Assembly (NCBI GenBank): GCA_050732575.1
Contig: JBOHRF010000206.1
Coordinates: forward strand, 1 to 9,047
Origin: JBBDWZ01 sp050732575
Lineage (GTDB): Bacteria; Gemmatimonadota; Gemmatimonadetes; Longimicrobiales; RSA9
Reading direction: 5' to 3'
Length of the DNA stretch: 9,047 nucleotides
The notes below the pieces were generated by a model. It did no database searches, was not told where the DNA came from, and saw nothing but the letters and a program-made list of their open reading frames with translations. This document shows positions 1 to 5,565 of the stretch, piece by piece. Position numbers and translations under genes: made by a program. Within the stretch, counting starts at the first letter, position 1. Each line of letters opens with the position of its first letter.

Positions 1-45
1 ACCACCGCCACCACCACCACCGCCACCGCCGCCACGACCACCGCC
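1..45 (-). repeat. Trinucleotide tract encoding poly-Gly (second linker of the propeller protein)
   Basis: On the coding strand this is a run of GGT/GGC codons. It encodes three Gly, one Arg, then eleven Gly (residues ~538-552) and continues past the window edge. It follows the sequence IRPQGP and probably forms a flexible linker between propeller modules. The run is a candidate slippage site. Confidence 0.8.
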
Positions 46-1656
46 AGGTCCCTGGGGCCGGATCGTTTGCGACTCGCCCGTGGTGAGGTTGAGCCGGCTC
101 ATGTTTCCTTGCTGTGATTCCGCGTAGATGATGTTGTGGTCTGTGGGATCGATCATGGACTGGAAACCATCGCCACCACCGACCCGGAACCAGTCCTGTG
201 ACAACATGGCGCCACGTGCGGTCGAGCTGGGGCCGCACCAGCTGCCATTGTCCTGCAGACCGGTGCACACGAAATAGGGTCGGCGCATGTCCACGGAAAC
301 GTGATAGGGCTGGCCCACAGCCCAGGAGCGCAGTGATTCCCAGGTCGCGCCCTGGTCGTGACTGACATCCACCGAGCCATCGTTGCCGATCATGACATGG
401 TTGCCATCCTTGGGATTGATCCAGATGGCATGCTGATCGACGTGGCCAAAGCCGTCCAACTCGTTGAACGTGCGGCCGCCATCGGTCGACTTGAAGACGG
501 GCAGGCCCGCGGTATAGACGATGTTCTCGTTGGTCGGATCAACGCGGATCTGACTGAAATACATGGGCCGCGGATTGTGATTGTTCAGGAACTGCCACGA
601 ACGGCCGCCATTGGTGGATTTCCAAACGCCTGAGATCTGCGGATCCGGCGGCAGGTCCTGACCGCCGCGACCACCACCACCGCCGCCGCCGCCGCCACCA
701 CCACCACCGGCCCGACCGGGCGCCGGCTCGGAGGCGCGCACCGCAACCGCACGCTCCTTGTCGGGCGCAACTTCGATCTGCGCGTACAGCACGTTGGGAT
801 TCGAGCGCGCGATGTCCAGCGCTACTCGCCCCATCGTGCCGTTGGGCAGACCGTTGCCGGTGAGTCGGGTCCAGGTTTCGCCACCATTGTCGGAACGCCA
901 GATGCCACTGCCCGGGCCGCCACCATTGAAGCCCCAGGCAAAGCGACGTCGCTGGTACGTCGCGGCAAACAACACATCCGGATTGGTAGGATGAACGATC
1001 AGATCGGTGGCGCCCGTGTGGTCATCCACGAACAGCGTTTTTTTCCAGTTGCGACCGCCATCCGCCGATTTGAACACGCCGCGATCCGGATTCGGACCGA
1101 AAAGACGACCGTTCGCAGCCACCCAAACGATGTCCGGATTGCGTGGATGCACGACCACGCGGGAGATGGTTTGCGTTTCCCGCAAACCGCTGTGTGTGAA
1201 CGTGCGGCCACCATCGGTCGACTTGTACAGGCCGTCACCAAACGATGAGCTCTGCCGATTGTTCGGTTCGCCTGTGCCCACGTACACGATGTTGGGATTG
1301 GAGGGCGCGAGCCCGATGTCACCGATCGAGGAAACGGGATACGTGTCGAAGATAGGCTCGAACGTGTTGCCGCTGTTGACCGTCTTCCAGATGCCGCCCG
1401 TGGCAAAACCCACGTAGAACACACGCGCATCACTTTCTGAAACCGCCACGTCATCGACGCGACCACCCTGACCGATCGGTCCAATGCCGCGCCAACGGAA
1501 CGACTTGAGCAAGGGATCGTCGGACTGGTTGATCACGCGCCGCGCCGCCGCCTGGCGCTGTGCATCCGTGGTTGCTTCCTGTGCTCGGGCTGGTGCGGCC
1601 GGCACGGCCAGGCTTGCCAGGGCGACGCAGCCGAGAATACGCCGTAGCGTGTGCAT
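1..1656 (-). CDS. Exported Asp-box (BNR)/sortilin-like beta-propeller protein, 3' end outside window
   Basis: The first 552 residues are visible and the frame is open to the window edge, so the gene is partial. The start ATG (1656-1654) has GGAG seven bases upstream (1667-1664). A Sec signal peptide is clear: MHTLRR, a hydrophobic core, then cleavage after ARA (about residue 25). The body repeats the Asp-box pattern S-x-D-x-G-x-T-F/W: KSTDGGRTF (~145), KSADGGRNW (~196), RSDNGGETW (~254), KSTNGGRSW (~346), KSTDGGRTF (~389) and SHDQGATW (~432). Each is followed by a blade strand such as NPNIVYVGTGE or NENIVYTAGLP. This is the architecture of the VPS10/sortilin-like and WD40/YVTN/BNR-like secreted proteins, usually around 1,000 residues in Gemmatimonadota and Bacteroidota (from memory). 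The protein is probably periplasmic or surface-exposed. The exact substrate is unknown; 'glycosyl hydrolase' in database names of this family is not supported by visible catalytic residues. Two poly-Gly tracts interrupt the propeller. Confidence 0.88.
   Translation of the reverse strand, partial: MHTLRRILGCVALASLAVPAAPARAQEATTDAQRQAAARRVINQSDDPLLKSFRWRGIGPIGQGGRVDDVAVSESDARVFYVGFATGGIWKTVNSGNTFEPIFDTYPVSSIGDIGLAPSNPNIVYVGTGEPNNRQSSSFGDGLYKSTDGGRTFTHSGLRETQTISRVVVHPRNPDIVWVAANGRLFGPNPDRGVFKSADGGRNWKKTLFVDDHTGATDLIVHPTNPDVLFAATYQRRRFAWGFNGGGPGSGIWRSDNGGETWTRLTGNGLPNGTMGRVALDIARSNPNVLYAQIEVAPDKERAVAVRASEPAPGRAGGGGGGGGGGGGGRGGQDLPPDPQISGVWKSTNGGRSWQFLNNHNPRPMYFSQIRVDPTNENIVYTAGLPVFKSTDGGRTFNELDGFGHVDQHAIWINPKDGNHVMIGNDGSVDVSHDQGATWESLRSWAVGQPYHVSVDMRRPYFVCTGLQDNGSWCGPSSTARGAMLSQDWFRVGGGDGFQSMIDPTDHNIIYAESQQGNMSRLNLTTGESQTIRPQGPGGGRGGGGGGGGGGG
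670..708 (-). repeat. Trinucleotide tract encoding 13 consecutive glycines
   Basis: There are thirteen Gly codons in the order four GGT, five GGC, four GGT as read on the coding strand, so the codon pattern is symmetric. They encode residues ~317-329 of the propeller protein, between SEPAPGRA and RGGQDLPPDP. The tract separates the third and fourth visible Asp-box motifs and looks like an inserted, disordered loop. Confidence 0.85.
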
Positions 1657-1703
1657 GTCGCTGCTCCAGTGCTTGTGAAGGGGGCGTCCTGTGCAGATCC
1701 ATT

Positions 1704-1732
1704 GGTATAAAGGGCATCATAACCGTTGTCCA
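1704..1732 (-). promoter_or_regulatory. Putative sigma-70-type promoter of the propeller gene
   Basis: On the minus strand, TGGACA (1732-1727, five of six matches to TTGACA) is followed after 17 bases by TATACC (1709-1704, four of six matches to TATAAT). Transcription would begin near 1697 and give a leader of roughly 40 bases, containing the GGAG at 1667-1664. Spacing and position are good. Promoter consensus in this phylum is not something I can verify here. Confidence 0.42.
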
Positions 1733-1761
1733 GAGCCGCTGGCAGGTAAGTCCTCTGGCAG

Positions 1762-1790
1762 TTGTTTTCGGTGTTTCTTCGGCCTACCTT
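1762..1790 (+). promoter_or_regulatory. Possible promoter/operator directly upstream of the ImuB-like gene
   Basis: TTGTTT (1762-1767), 17 bases, then TACCTT (1785-1790) ends five bases before the ATG at 1796. There is no Shine-Dalgarno, so this fits a leaderless transcript. Each hexamer matches the consensus at only three positions. The spacer carries a direct repeat: TTTTCGG (1765-1771) and TCTTCGG (1776-1782), 11 bases apart, about one helical turn. It could be an operator, but it matches no LexA box I know precisely. Confidence 0.22.
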
Positions 1791-1795
1791 CCAGC

Positions 1796-3064
1796 ATGAT
1801 CGTGTGTTTGTGGGCAGACGGCTGGCGCGTGCAGGAACGCGAAGAGGCAGTAGCCCGACTCCTGGCAGAAGCACCGCGGCTGGCGTTGAGTGCCGATGTC
1901 ATCTGGGTGGATGGACGCGGGTTTACGCTGGAAGATTGGCTGCCGCGCCTGACTGAATGTGCGTCCAGCGAGGGTGTGTGCGTACGGGTTGGAGCCGCGA
2001 GTGTGCCGATCGTGGCCCAGGTGGCGGCGCGTACAGCCGAGCCGAACGAGCCGCGCTTCATTGTGCAGGGCGAAGAGCGCGCTTTTCTGGCCGGGTTTGC
2101 GCTGGAAGTGCTACAAATCGATGAGTCATTGCGTCTGTTGCTGAACGGCGTGGGTCTGGAAACCTGTGGCGCGCTGGCGCAGCTGGAGCGTGAAGCCGTA
2201 GAAGTGCGCTTTGGCCCGGAGTTGCTGGAATACTGGCGACAAGCACGCGGCCAGGATGATCGTCGCCTGTTTGCGCCTGCGCCCGCCGAATTGCCGCATG
2301 CGTCGATCGACTTCATTGACTACGCGGTTGCTGATGCGGAGCGGTTGATTTTTGCTGTCAATTCCATGGTGGGTGGCCTGTGCGCGGAGTTGCAGGCGCA
2401 CGGCGCTCATGCCCGTCGCATGTTGTTGACGCTTTCGCTCGAGGATGGTCAAACCTGGGAGCGAGTGTTGCGACCTGCCCGCCCGACCAGCAGCCGCGCG
2501 GTGTGGTTGCGACTTGCACGTGCACTGTTGGAACGCATTACCGTATTGGCTGCCATCCGGGGCATTACCCTGGTTGTGGCCGACCGCGAAGCAGCTCATG
2601 CCGTGCAAGGTGATTTGTTCGATGCAGGATTTGCCACGGCCAGTGCCGTAGATGCCGCCCTGGAACGCTTGATAGAAGGGCAGGGCCCCGTGGTAGCCGA
2701 GCGGGAAGCTTCCCTGCATCCGCTGGTGGAGCAGCGCAGCAAATGGGAAAACTCACCCAGGCCCATGTTGGTGAATGCCGAGATCCCCGGGAACACCGGT
2801 CTCGAGTTACAGCTTTTACCCGAGCCTCGGGAAGTTGTAGTCGAGACCGTGCGCCGGCGCGATCATCATGCGCCGGTCCGCTTCCGCGATGGGAAGTGGC
2901 AGCAGTTGCTCACAGTGGCCGGGCCCGATCGAATTTCGGGAGGACGATGGGAGCAACCCTACGCGCGTGAATACTTTCGCGCGGTCACCGTAGAAGGCAT
3001 GTTGGTGTGGTTGTTCCGTGATGCACGGAAGGATTTGTGGTATCTGCATGGGTGGTGGGATTGA
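1796..3064 (+). CDS. imuB: ImuB-like inactive Y-family DNA polymerase with shortened palm and C-terminal DUF6504-like domain
   Basis: Of 422 residues, the N-terminus MIVCLWADGW matches the start of ImuB proteins (ILCLWLPDWP type). It jumps within about 20 residues to the later palm segment LSADVIWVDGRG (31-42), so the first palm/fingers portion, perhaps 60-80 residues, is missing. Y-polymerase catalytic acids are not visible. The rest is recognisable: the helix-hairpin-helix stretch GVGLETCGALAQL (118-130) followed by RFGPELLEYW, and a little-finger-like domain (~175-265). QGDLF (271-275) resembles a beta-clamp-binding pentapeptide (QLxLF). The C-terminal ~80 residues (PEPREVVVE, AGPDRISGGRW, REYFRAVT, LWYLHGWW) match DUF6504, commonly attached to ImuB. 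ImuB is a non-catalytic adaptor linking ImuA and DnaE2 to the sliding clamp in SOS mutagenesis; neither partner is present here. I chose the ATG at 1796 because homology starts there; an upstream ATG at 1691 would only add 35 unrelated residues. Confidence 0.8.
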   Translation: MIVCLWADGWRVQEREEAVARLLAEAPRLALSADVIWVDGRGFTLEDWLPRLTECASSEGVCVRVGAASVPIVAQVAARTAEPNEPRFIVQGEERAFLAGFALEVLQIDESLRLLLNGVGLETCGALAQLEREAVEVRFGPELLEYWRQARGQDDRRLFAPAPAELPHASIDFIDYAVADAERLIFAVNSMVGGLCAELQAHGAHARRMLLTLSLEDGQTWERVLRPARPTSSRAVWLRLARALLERITVLAAIRGITLVVADREAAHAVQGDLFDAGFATASAVDAALERLIEGQGPVVAEREASLHPLVEQRSKWENSPRPMLVNAEIPGNTGLELQLLPEPREVVVETVRRRDHHAPVRFRDGKWQQLLTVAGPDRISGGRWEQPYAREYFRAVTVEGMLVWLFRDARKDLWYLHGWWD

Positions 3065-3065
3065 A

Positions 3066-3120
3066 AAGTTCAAGTACCGAACTTAAAGTTCCGGTTTGAA
3101 GTACCGATTTTGAAGTTCCG
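3066..3120 (-). repeat. Four-unit intergenic tandem array with alternating CGGAACTT / CGGTACTT cores
   Basis: Read on the minus strand, four units follow one another without gaps: CGGAACTTCAAAAT (3120-3107), CGGTACTTCAAAC (3106-3094), CGGAACTTTAAGTT (3093-3080) and CGGTACTTGAACTT (3079-3066). A degenerate fifth core, GGTTACTT, lies at 3128-3121. The core alternates A/T at its fourth base, giving a higher-order period of about 27 bases. Palindromes are embedded: GAACTT-A-AAGTTC at 3079-3091 and AAGTTC-N7-GAACTT at 3066-3084. The array begins one base after the imuB stop codon and is markedly more AT-rich than its surroundings. It could be a 3'-end structure of the imuB transcript, a protein-binding iteron, or one copy of a dispersed intergenic repeat family. 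Confidence 0.8.
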
Positions 3121-3191
3121 AAGTAACCCGCGGTTCCCGCCGTCGTTTTCTCGTGCTTCGTCCGTTGACATTCTCCTAACTGGGAGTCTCC

Positions 3192-3779
3192 ATGATACCA
3201 CGATTGGCTGGCGGGCGGGCGCTGCTCATCATGGTCGTGGTGGGTTGTGCTGCACCGGCGCAGCGTTCGGCGCCCGCTACGATGGAGCCGGGTACGAGCG
3301 AAATCGTGCTCCAGACCTCGGGAGGCACGCCGCTCAGGTTGACCGTGGATCGCGATCCGTCGCGTCATCGCGTGTCGGCACCCTTGAGCCGGAGCTGGAG
3401 TGAGCTGGCCAAAGTGTATGATGCGCTGGCCATTCCGTTGGAATATGCCGATCACCGTTCGAACCGGGCGGGCAATACGCGCTTTGTTGCTTCGCGCATG
3501 CTGGCCGGGCGTCCGGTCTCCACATTTCTGCGTTGCGGGTTTGGCGCGGCGGGTCCGTTGGCCGACAGCCATCGCGTTCGGATGAGTATCGCAACCGAGC
3601 TCAAGTCGGTGGCGCAGGACTCCACGGCTGTATTCACGCAAATCGAGGCCACGGCCTCACCCGTGGATGGCACGAACACAGCGCCCATTACGTGCACGTC
3701 AACGGGCGCGTTGGAAATGGCGATCGTTACTTTGCTGAAGCAGCAAGTGGGTGAGGTGTACCGGCGGCCGCGCGACTAG
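3192..3779 (+). CDS. Putative small lipoprotein, function unknown
   Basis: 195 residues. The start ATG has GGGAG (3182-3186) five bases upstream. The N-terminus MIPRLAGGRALLIMVVVGC is a lipoprotein signal with lipobox VVGC, so Cys19 would be lipidated; the following residues (AAPAQRSAPAT) are a typical low-complexity tether. The mature part looks like a compact alpha/beta domain with SWSELAKVYDALAIPLEY (~68-85), a Gly/Arg-rich middle, and the strand-rich segment RVRMSIATELKS ... AVFTQIEATAS (~128-156). It has two cysteines besides the lipobox (C115 in FLRCGFG, C168 in ITCTSTG) that could form a disulfide after export. It ends with a helix (EMAIVTLLKQQV). I do not recognise a named family. The gene follows the repeat array and converges on the aldehyde dehydrogenase. 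The frame carries two in-phase stops, TAG at 3777 and TAG at 3786. Confidence 0.72.
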   Translation: MIPRLAGGRALLIMVVVGCAAPAQRSAPATMEPGTSEIVLQTSGGTPLRLTVDRDPSRHRVSAPLSRSWSELAKVYDALAIPLEYADHRSNRAGNTRFVASRMLAGRPVSTFLRCGFGAAGPLADSHRVRMSIATELKSVAQDSTAVFTQIEATASPVDGTNTAPITCTSTGALEMAIVTLLKQQVGEVYRRPRD

Positions 3780-3789
3780 CAAGGCTAGT
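3775..3789. terminator. Palindrome at the convergent lipoprotein / aldehyde dehydrogenase stops
   Basis: ACTAGC (3775-3780), loop AAG, GCTAGT (3784-3789): a perfect 6-bp stem with a 3-base loop. The left arm contains the plus-strand stop TAG, and the right arm ends on the first base of the minus-strand stop (TTA as read on plus, 3789-3791). On the plus strand it is followed by TATT, a poor T-tract. It could act as a weak bidirectional terminator or stabilise both 3' ends. The stem is short and not GC-rich, so termination is unproven. Confidence 0.35.
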
Positions 3790-5186
3790 TATTCCGTTTG
3801 TGCTGTTGGTGCCGCCGGCCGCTGCACGGTCACGGTCTTGATATTGACGAACTCGCGGATGCCGAACTCGCCGAGCTCGCGGCCAAACCCCGAGTGTTTG
3901 ATGCCACCAAAGGGGAGGCGCGGATCGGATGCGACCATGGCGTTGATAAAGACCATTCCTGCCTCCAACTCCTCGATGAAGCGTTGTTGCTCACGGGCGC
4001 TACTGGTCCACGCGGCACTACCCAGGCCGAAGCGTGAGTCATTGGCCATCTGGATGGCGTGGTCGATGTCACGCGCGCGAAATACCGAAGCCACCGGCCC
4101 GAACAATTCTTCGCCGTGCGCAGGTGATCCTCTGGGGATGTCGGTCAGGACGGTAGGCGCGTAGAAGTAACCGGGTCGATCGAGGGGCGTACCGCCGGTC
4201 AGGACCCGTGCACCGGCAGCCACCGTGGCCTGCACCTGGGCGTGCAGATCATCACGAATGCGGGCTGTGGCCAGCGGTCCGAGCTGTGTGCGCTCGTCCA
4301 TGGGATCGCCCACCACCTGCGCCTGCATGGCGGGCACGAACTTGCTCAGAAAAAGGTCGGCAATCTGCTCGTGCACAATGAAGCGCTTGGCGGCGATGCA
4401 AGACTGACCGTTGTTAATGTTGCGCGCCGTTACCGCGCTCTGGACGGCGGCCTCCAGATCTGCGCTGGGCATGACAATAAAGGGATCGCTGCCGCCCAGC
4501 TCGAGCACCATTTTCTTGATGTGTTTGCCTGCGTTGGCGGCCACGGCGGAACCCGCGGCCTCGCTGCCCGTCAATGTGACGGCCGAGATGCGGGAGTCGG
4601 ACACGAGCGCGGCCACGCGTGGTGCGCCGACCAGCAGCGTCTGAAACTGGCCGTGGTTGCAGCCCGCGCGCGTCAAGAGGTCTTCGATGGCCAGCGCGCA
4701 CTGGGGCACATTGGAGGCATGTTTCAACAACACGACGTTGCCGGCCATGAGTGCGGGTGCAGCAAACCGGAAGACCTGCCAGAACGGAAAATTCCAGGGC
4801 ATGATGGCGAGCACGGGTCCGATCGGCTGACTGGCAATGAAGCTCTGCGCAGCTTCCGTAGCCACGTGCTGCTGGGCCAGGAAATGCGCACCGTGCTCGG
4901 CGTAATAGCGGCAACCCCAGGCACATTTCTCGGCTTCGGCCATGGCCGAGGCGAAGGTCTTGCCCATTTCGACGGTCATGAGGCGGGCCAGTTCCCGTTT
5001 TTCCGCGCTCAATAGTTCGGCGGCCCGCTGCAGCACTTGCGCACGCTCTTCCAAGGGAGCGCGGCGCTGGTGCCGAAAGGCGGTGACCGCCCTGCTCAAC
5101 TTGTACTCGAGCTGATCGTCACTCAACTCGGGAAACTCGCGCAGAACCGTGCCATCGGCAGGGTTGACGCTCTGAAGTACGCTCAT
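3789..5186 (-). CDS. NAD(P)-dependent aldehyde dehydrogenase, succinate-semialdehyde dehydrogenase type
   Basis: 465 residues, the usual length for the Sad/YneI- and GabD1-like branch. It oxidises an aldehyde, most likely succinate semialdehyde, to the acid with reduction of NAD(P); it is cytosolic and would serve GABA/4-aminobutyrate or related catabolism. Visible signatures: IMPWNFPFWQ with the oxyanion Asn (N132), LLKHASN with the cofactor-binding Lys (K155), TLTGSEAAGSAVA (Rossmann region), LELGGSDPFIV with the general-base Glu (E229), NNGQSCIAAKRF with the catalytic Cys (C263), EELFGPV (Glu360), and LPFGGIKHSGFGRELG near the C-terminus. All key residues are present, so it should be active. 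The start ATG at 5186 has GGAGG (5196-5192) five bases upstream. The LKHA motif instead of LKPSE is typical of the YneI-like group (from memory). Substrate identity is inferred from family resemblance only; no GABA aminotransferase lies in the window. Confidence 0.88.
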   Translation of the reverse strand: MSVLQSVNPADGTVLREFPELSDDQLEYKLSRAVTAFRHQRRAPLEERAQVLQRAAELLSAEKRELARLMTVEMGKTFASAMAEAEKCAWGCRYYAEHGAHFLAQQHVATEAAQSFIASQPIGPVLAIMPWNFPFWQVFRFAAPALMAGNVVLLKHASNVPQCALAIEDLLTRAGCNHGQFQTLLVGAPRVAALVSDSRISAVTLTGSEAAGSAVAANAGKHIKKMVLELGGSDPFIVMPSADLEAAVQSAVTARNINNGQSCIAAKRFIVHEQIADLFLSKFVPAMQAQVVGDPMDERTQLGPLATARIRDDLHAQVQATVAAGARVLTGGTPLDRPGYFYAPTVLTDIPRGSPAHGEELFGPVASVFRARDIDHAIQMANDSRFGLGSAAWTSSAREQQRFIEELEAGMVFINAMVASDPRLPFGGIKHSGFGRELGEFGIREFVNIKTVTVQRPAAPTAQTE

Positions 5187-5310
5187 GAATGCCTCCGCGC
5201 GCGGAATGTAGCGGGCGCGGCTTCGCCTGGGCCACCGGGGAACGCGAGTGCGTGCGCAACATTTGGTGGGTAAGGGCGGCCCGCATTATGCGCTCGTGCC
5301 GGTCATCATC

Positions 5311-5319
5311 AGGAGGTGA
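5311..5319 (+). promoter_or_regulatory. Near-perfect Shine-Dalgarno deciding the start of the 64-residue gene
   Basis: AGGAGGTGA matches the anti-Shine-Dalgarno of 16S rRNA over nine bases. It places the start at ATG 5322 (five bases after AGGAGG). The in-frame GTG at 5316 lies inside the site itself and cannot be the start. Such a strong site suggests high translation of a very small protein. Confidence 0.75.
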
Positions 5320-5321
5320 CC

Positions 5322-5516
5322 ATGGTCCAACTCAACCTGTCGGCGCGCGAGGCGACCGTACTGCGCGATGTACTGCAGCAACAACACACGACCTTGCTCA
5401 TGGAGATTGCCAAGACGGACACGCGGGACTATCGGGATTCATTGCAAGAGCGGGAGACCATTGTACGCAGGATCACGGAGCAGTTGGAGACTCCGGAGGC
5501 GCGTACCAATCCGTGA
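5322..5516 (+). CDS. Small helical protein of unknown function (64 residues)
   Basis: Two amphipathic helices are predicted by eye: LSAREATVLRDVLQQQHTTL through EIAKT (~6-30), and YRDSLQERETIVRRITEQLE (~38-57), separated by a charged turn TDTRD. The pattern (L-S-x-x-E-x-x-x-L, two helices, D-x-x-D-R/Y, then E-R-E-x-x-x-x-R-I/L) resembles widespread unnamed short bacterial proteins; I know no assigned function. There is no signal peptide, Cys or metal motif. It is probably a cytosolic helical hairpin or dimer. It is transcribed divergently from the aldehyde dehydrogenase across a 135-bp gap. CATTAT at 5284-5289 is a possible -10 but has no convincing -35. The gene ends 31 bases before the response-regulator gene, in convergent orientation. 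Confidence 0.75.
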   Translation: MVQLNLSAREATVLRDVLQQQHTTLLMEIAKTDTRDYRDSLQERETIVRRITEQLETPEARTNP

Positions 5517-5565
5517 GCGCAAGGGCGTGCAACGCACCACGTCTGCGTTAGAGCCAACCTTGCGC
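5517..5565. terminator. Nested inverted repeat at the convergent junction
   Basis: The outer arms are GCGCAAGG (5517-5524) and CCTTGCGC (5558-5565), an 8-bp perfect match. The inner arms are AACGCA (5531-5536) and TGCGTT (5544-5549), a 6-bp stem with a 7-base loop. Together they form an interrupted hairpin of about 49 bases. It starts immediately after the TGA of the 64-residue gene and overlaps the last codons of the response regulator on the other strand. There is no T-tract on either side. Position and symmetry suggest a bidirectional 3'-end structure. Confidence 0.45.

Noticed and set aside
1..51. Possible CRISPR or satellite array at the window edge
   Set aside because: The repeat is an in-frame glycine codon run within a protein; there are no spacers or direct repeats of CRISPR size.
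999..1484. 161-codon minus-strand frame overlapping the propeller gene
   Set aside because: It is in another phase of the same strand as the propeller gene. Asp-box repeats and the signal peptide are in the other frame; the translation here is Arg/Ser-rich and unstructured.
1691..1795. N-terminal 35-residue extension of the ImuB-like protein from an upstream ATG
   Set aside because: The added residues (Cys/His-rich) have no similarity to ImuB. Homology starts exactly at MIVCLW (1796), and the extension lies where the divergent promoters should be.
3165..3170. Perfect TTGACA upstream of the lipoprotein gene as a -35 box
   Set aside because: A -10 at the proper distance would fall on the ribosome-binding site and start codon, and nothing resembling TATAAT is there. 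The hexamer is probably coincidental.
2985..3641. 218-codon minus-strand frame across the repeat array and the lipoprotein gene
   Set aside because: It crosses the intergenic repeat and lies antisense to a gene with a lipobox and a good ribosome-binding site. There is no domain and no start signal.
4242..5015. 257-codon open frame on the plus strand inside the aldehyde dehydrogenase
   Set aside because: It is fully antisense to a gene with all catalytic motifs. Its translation is low-complexity His/Gly/Arg-rich without a recognisable domain, as expected for the mirror frame of high-GC coding sequence.
5316..5321. GTG at 5316 as the start of the 64-residue protein
   Set aside because: It lies within the Shine-Dalgarno sequence itself; the ATG at 5322 has the correct spacing.
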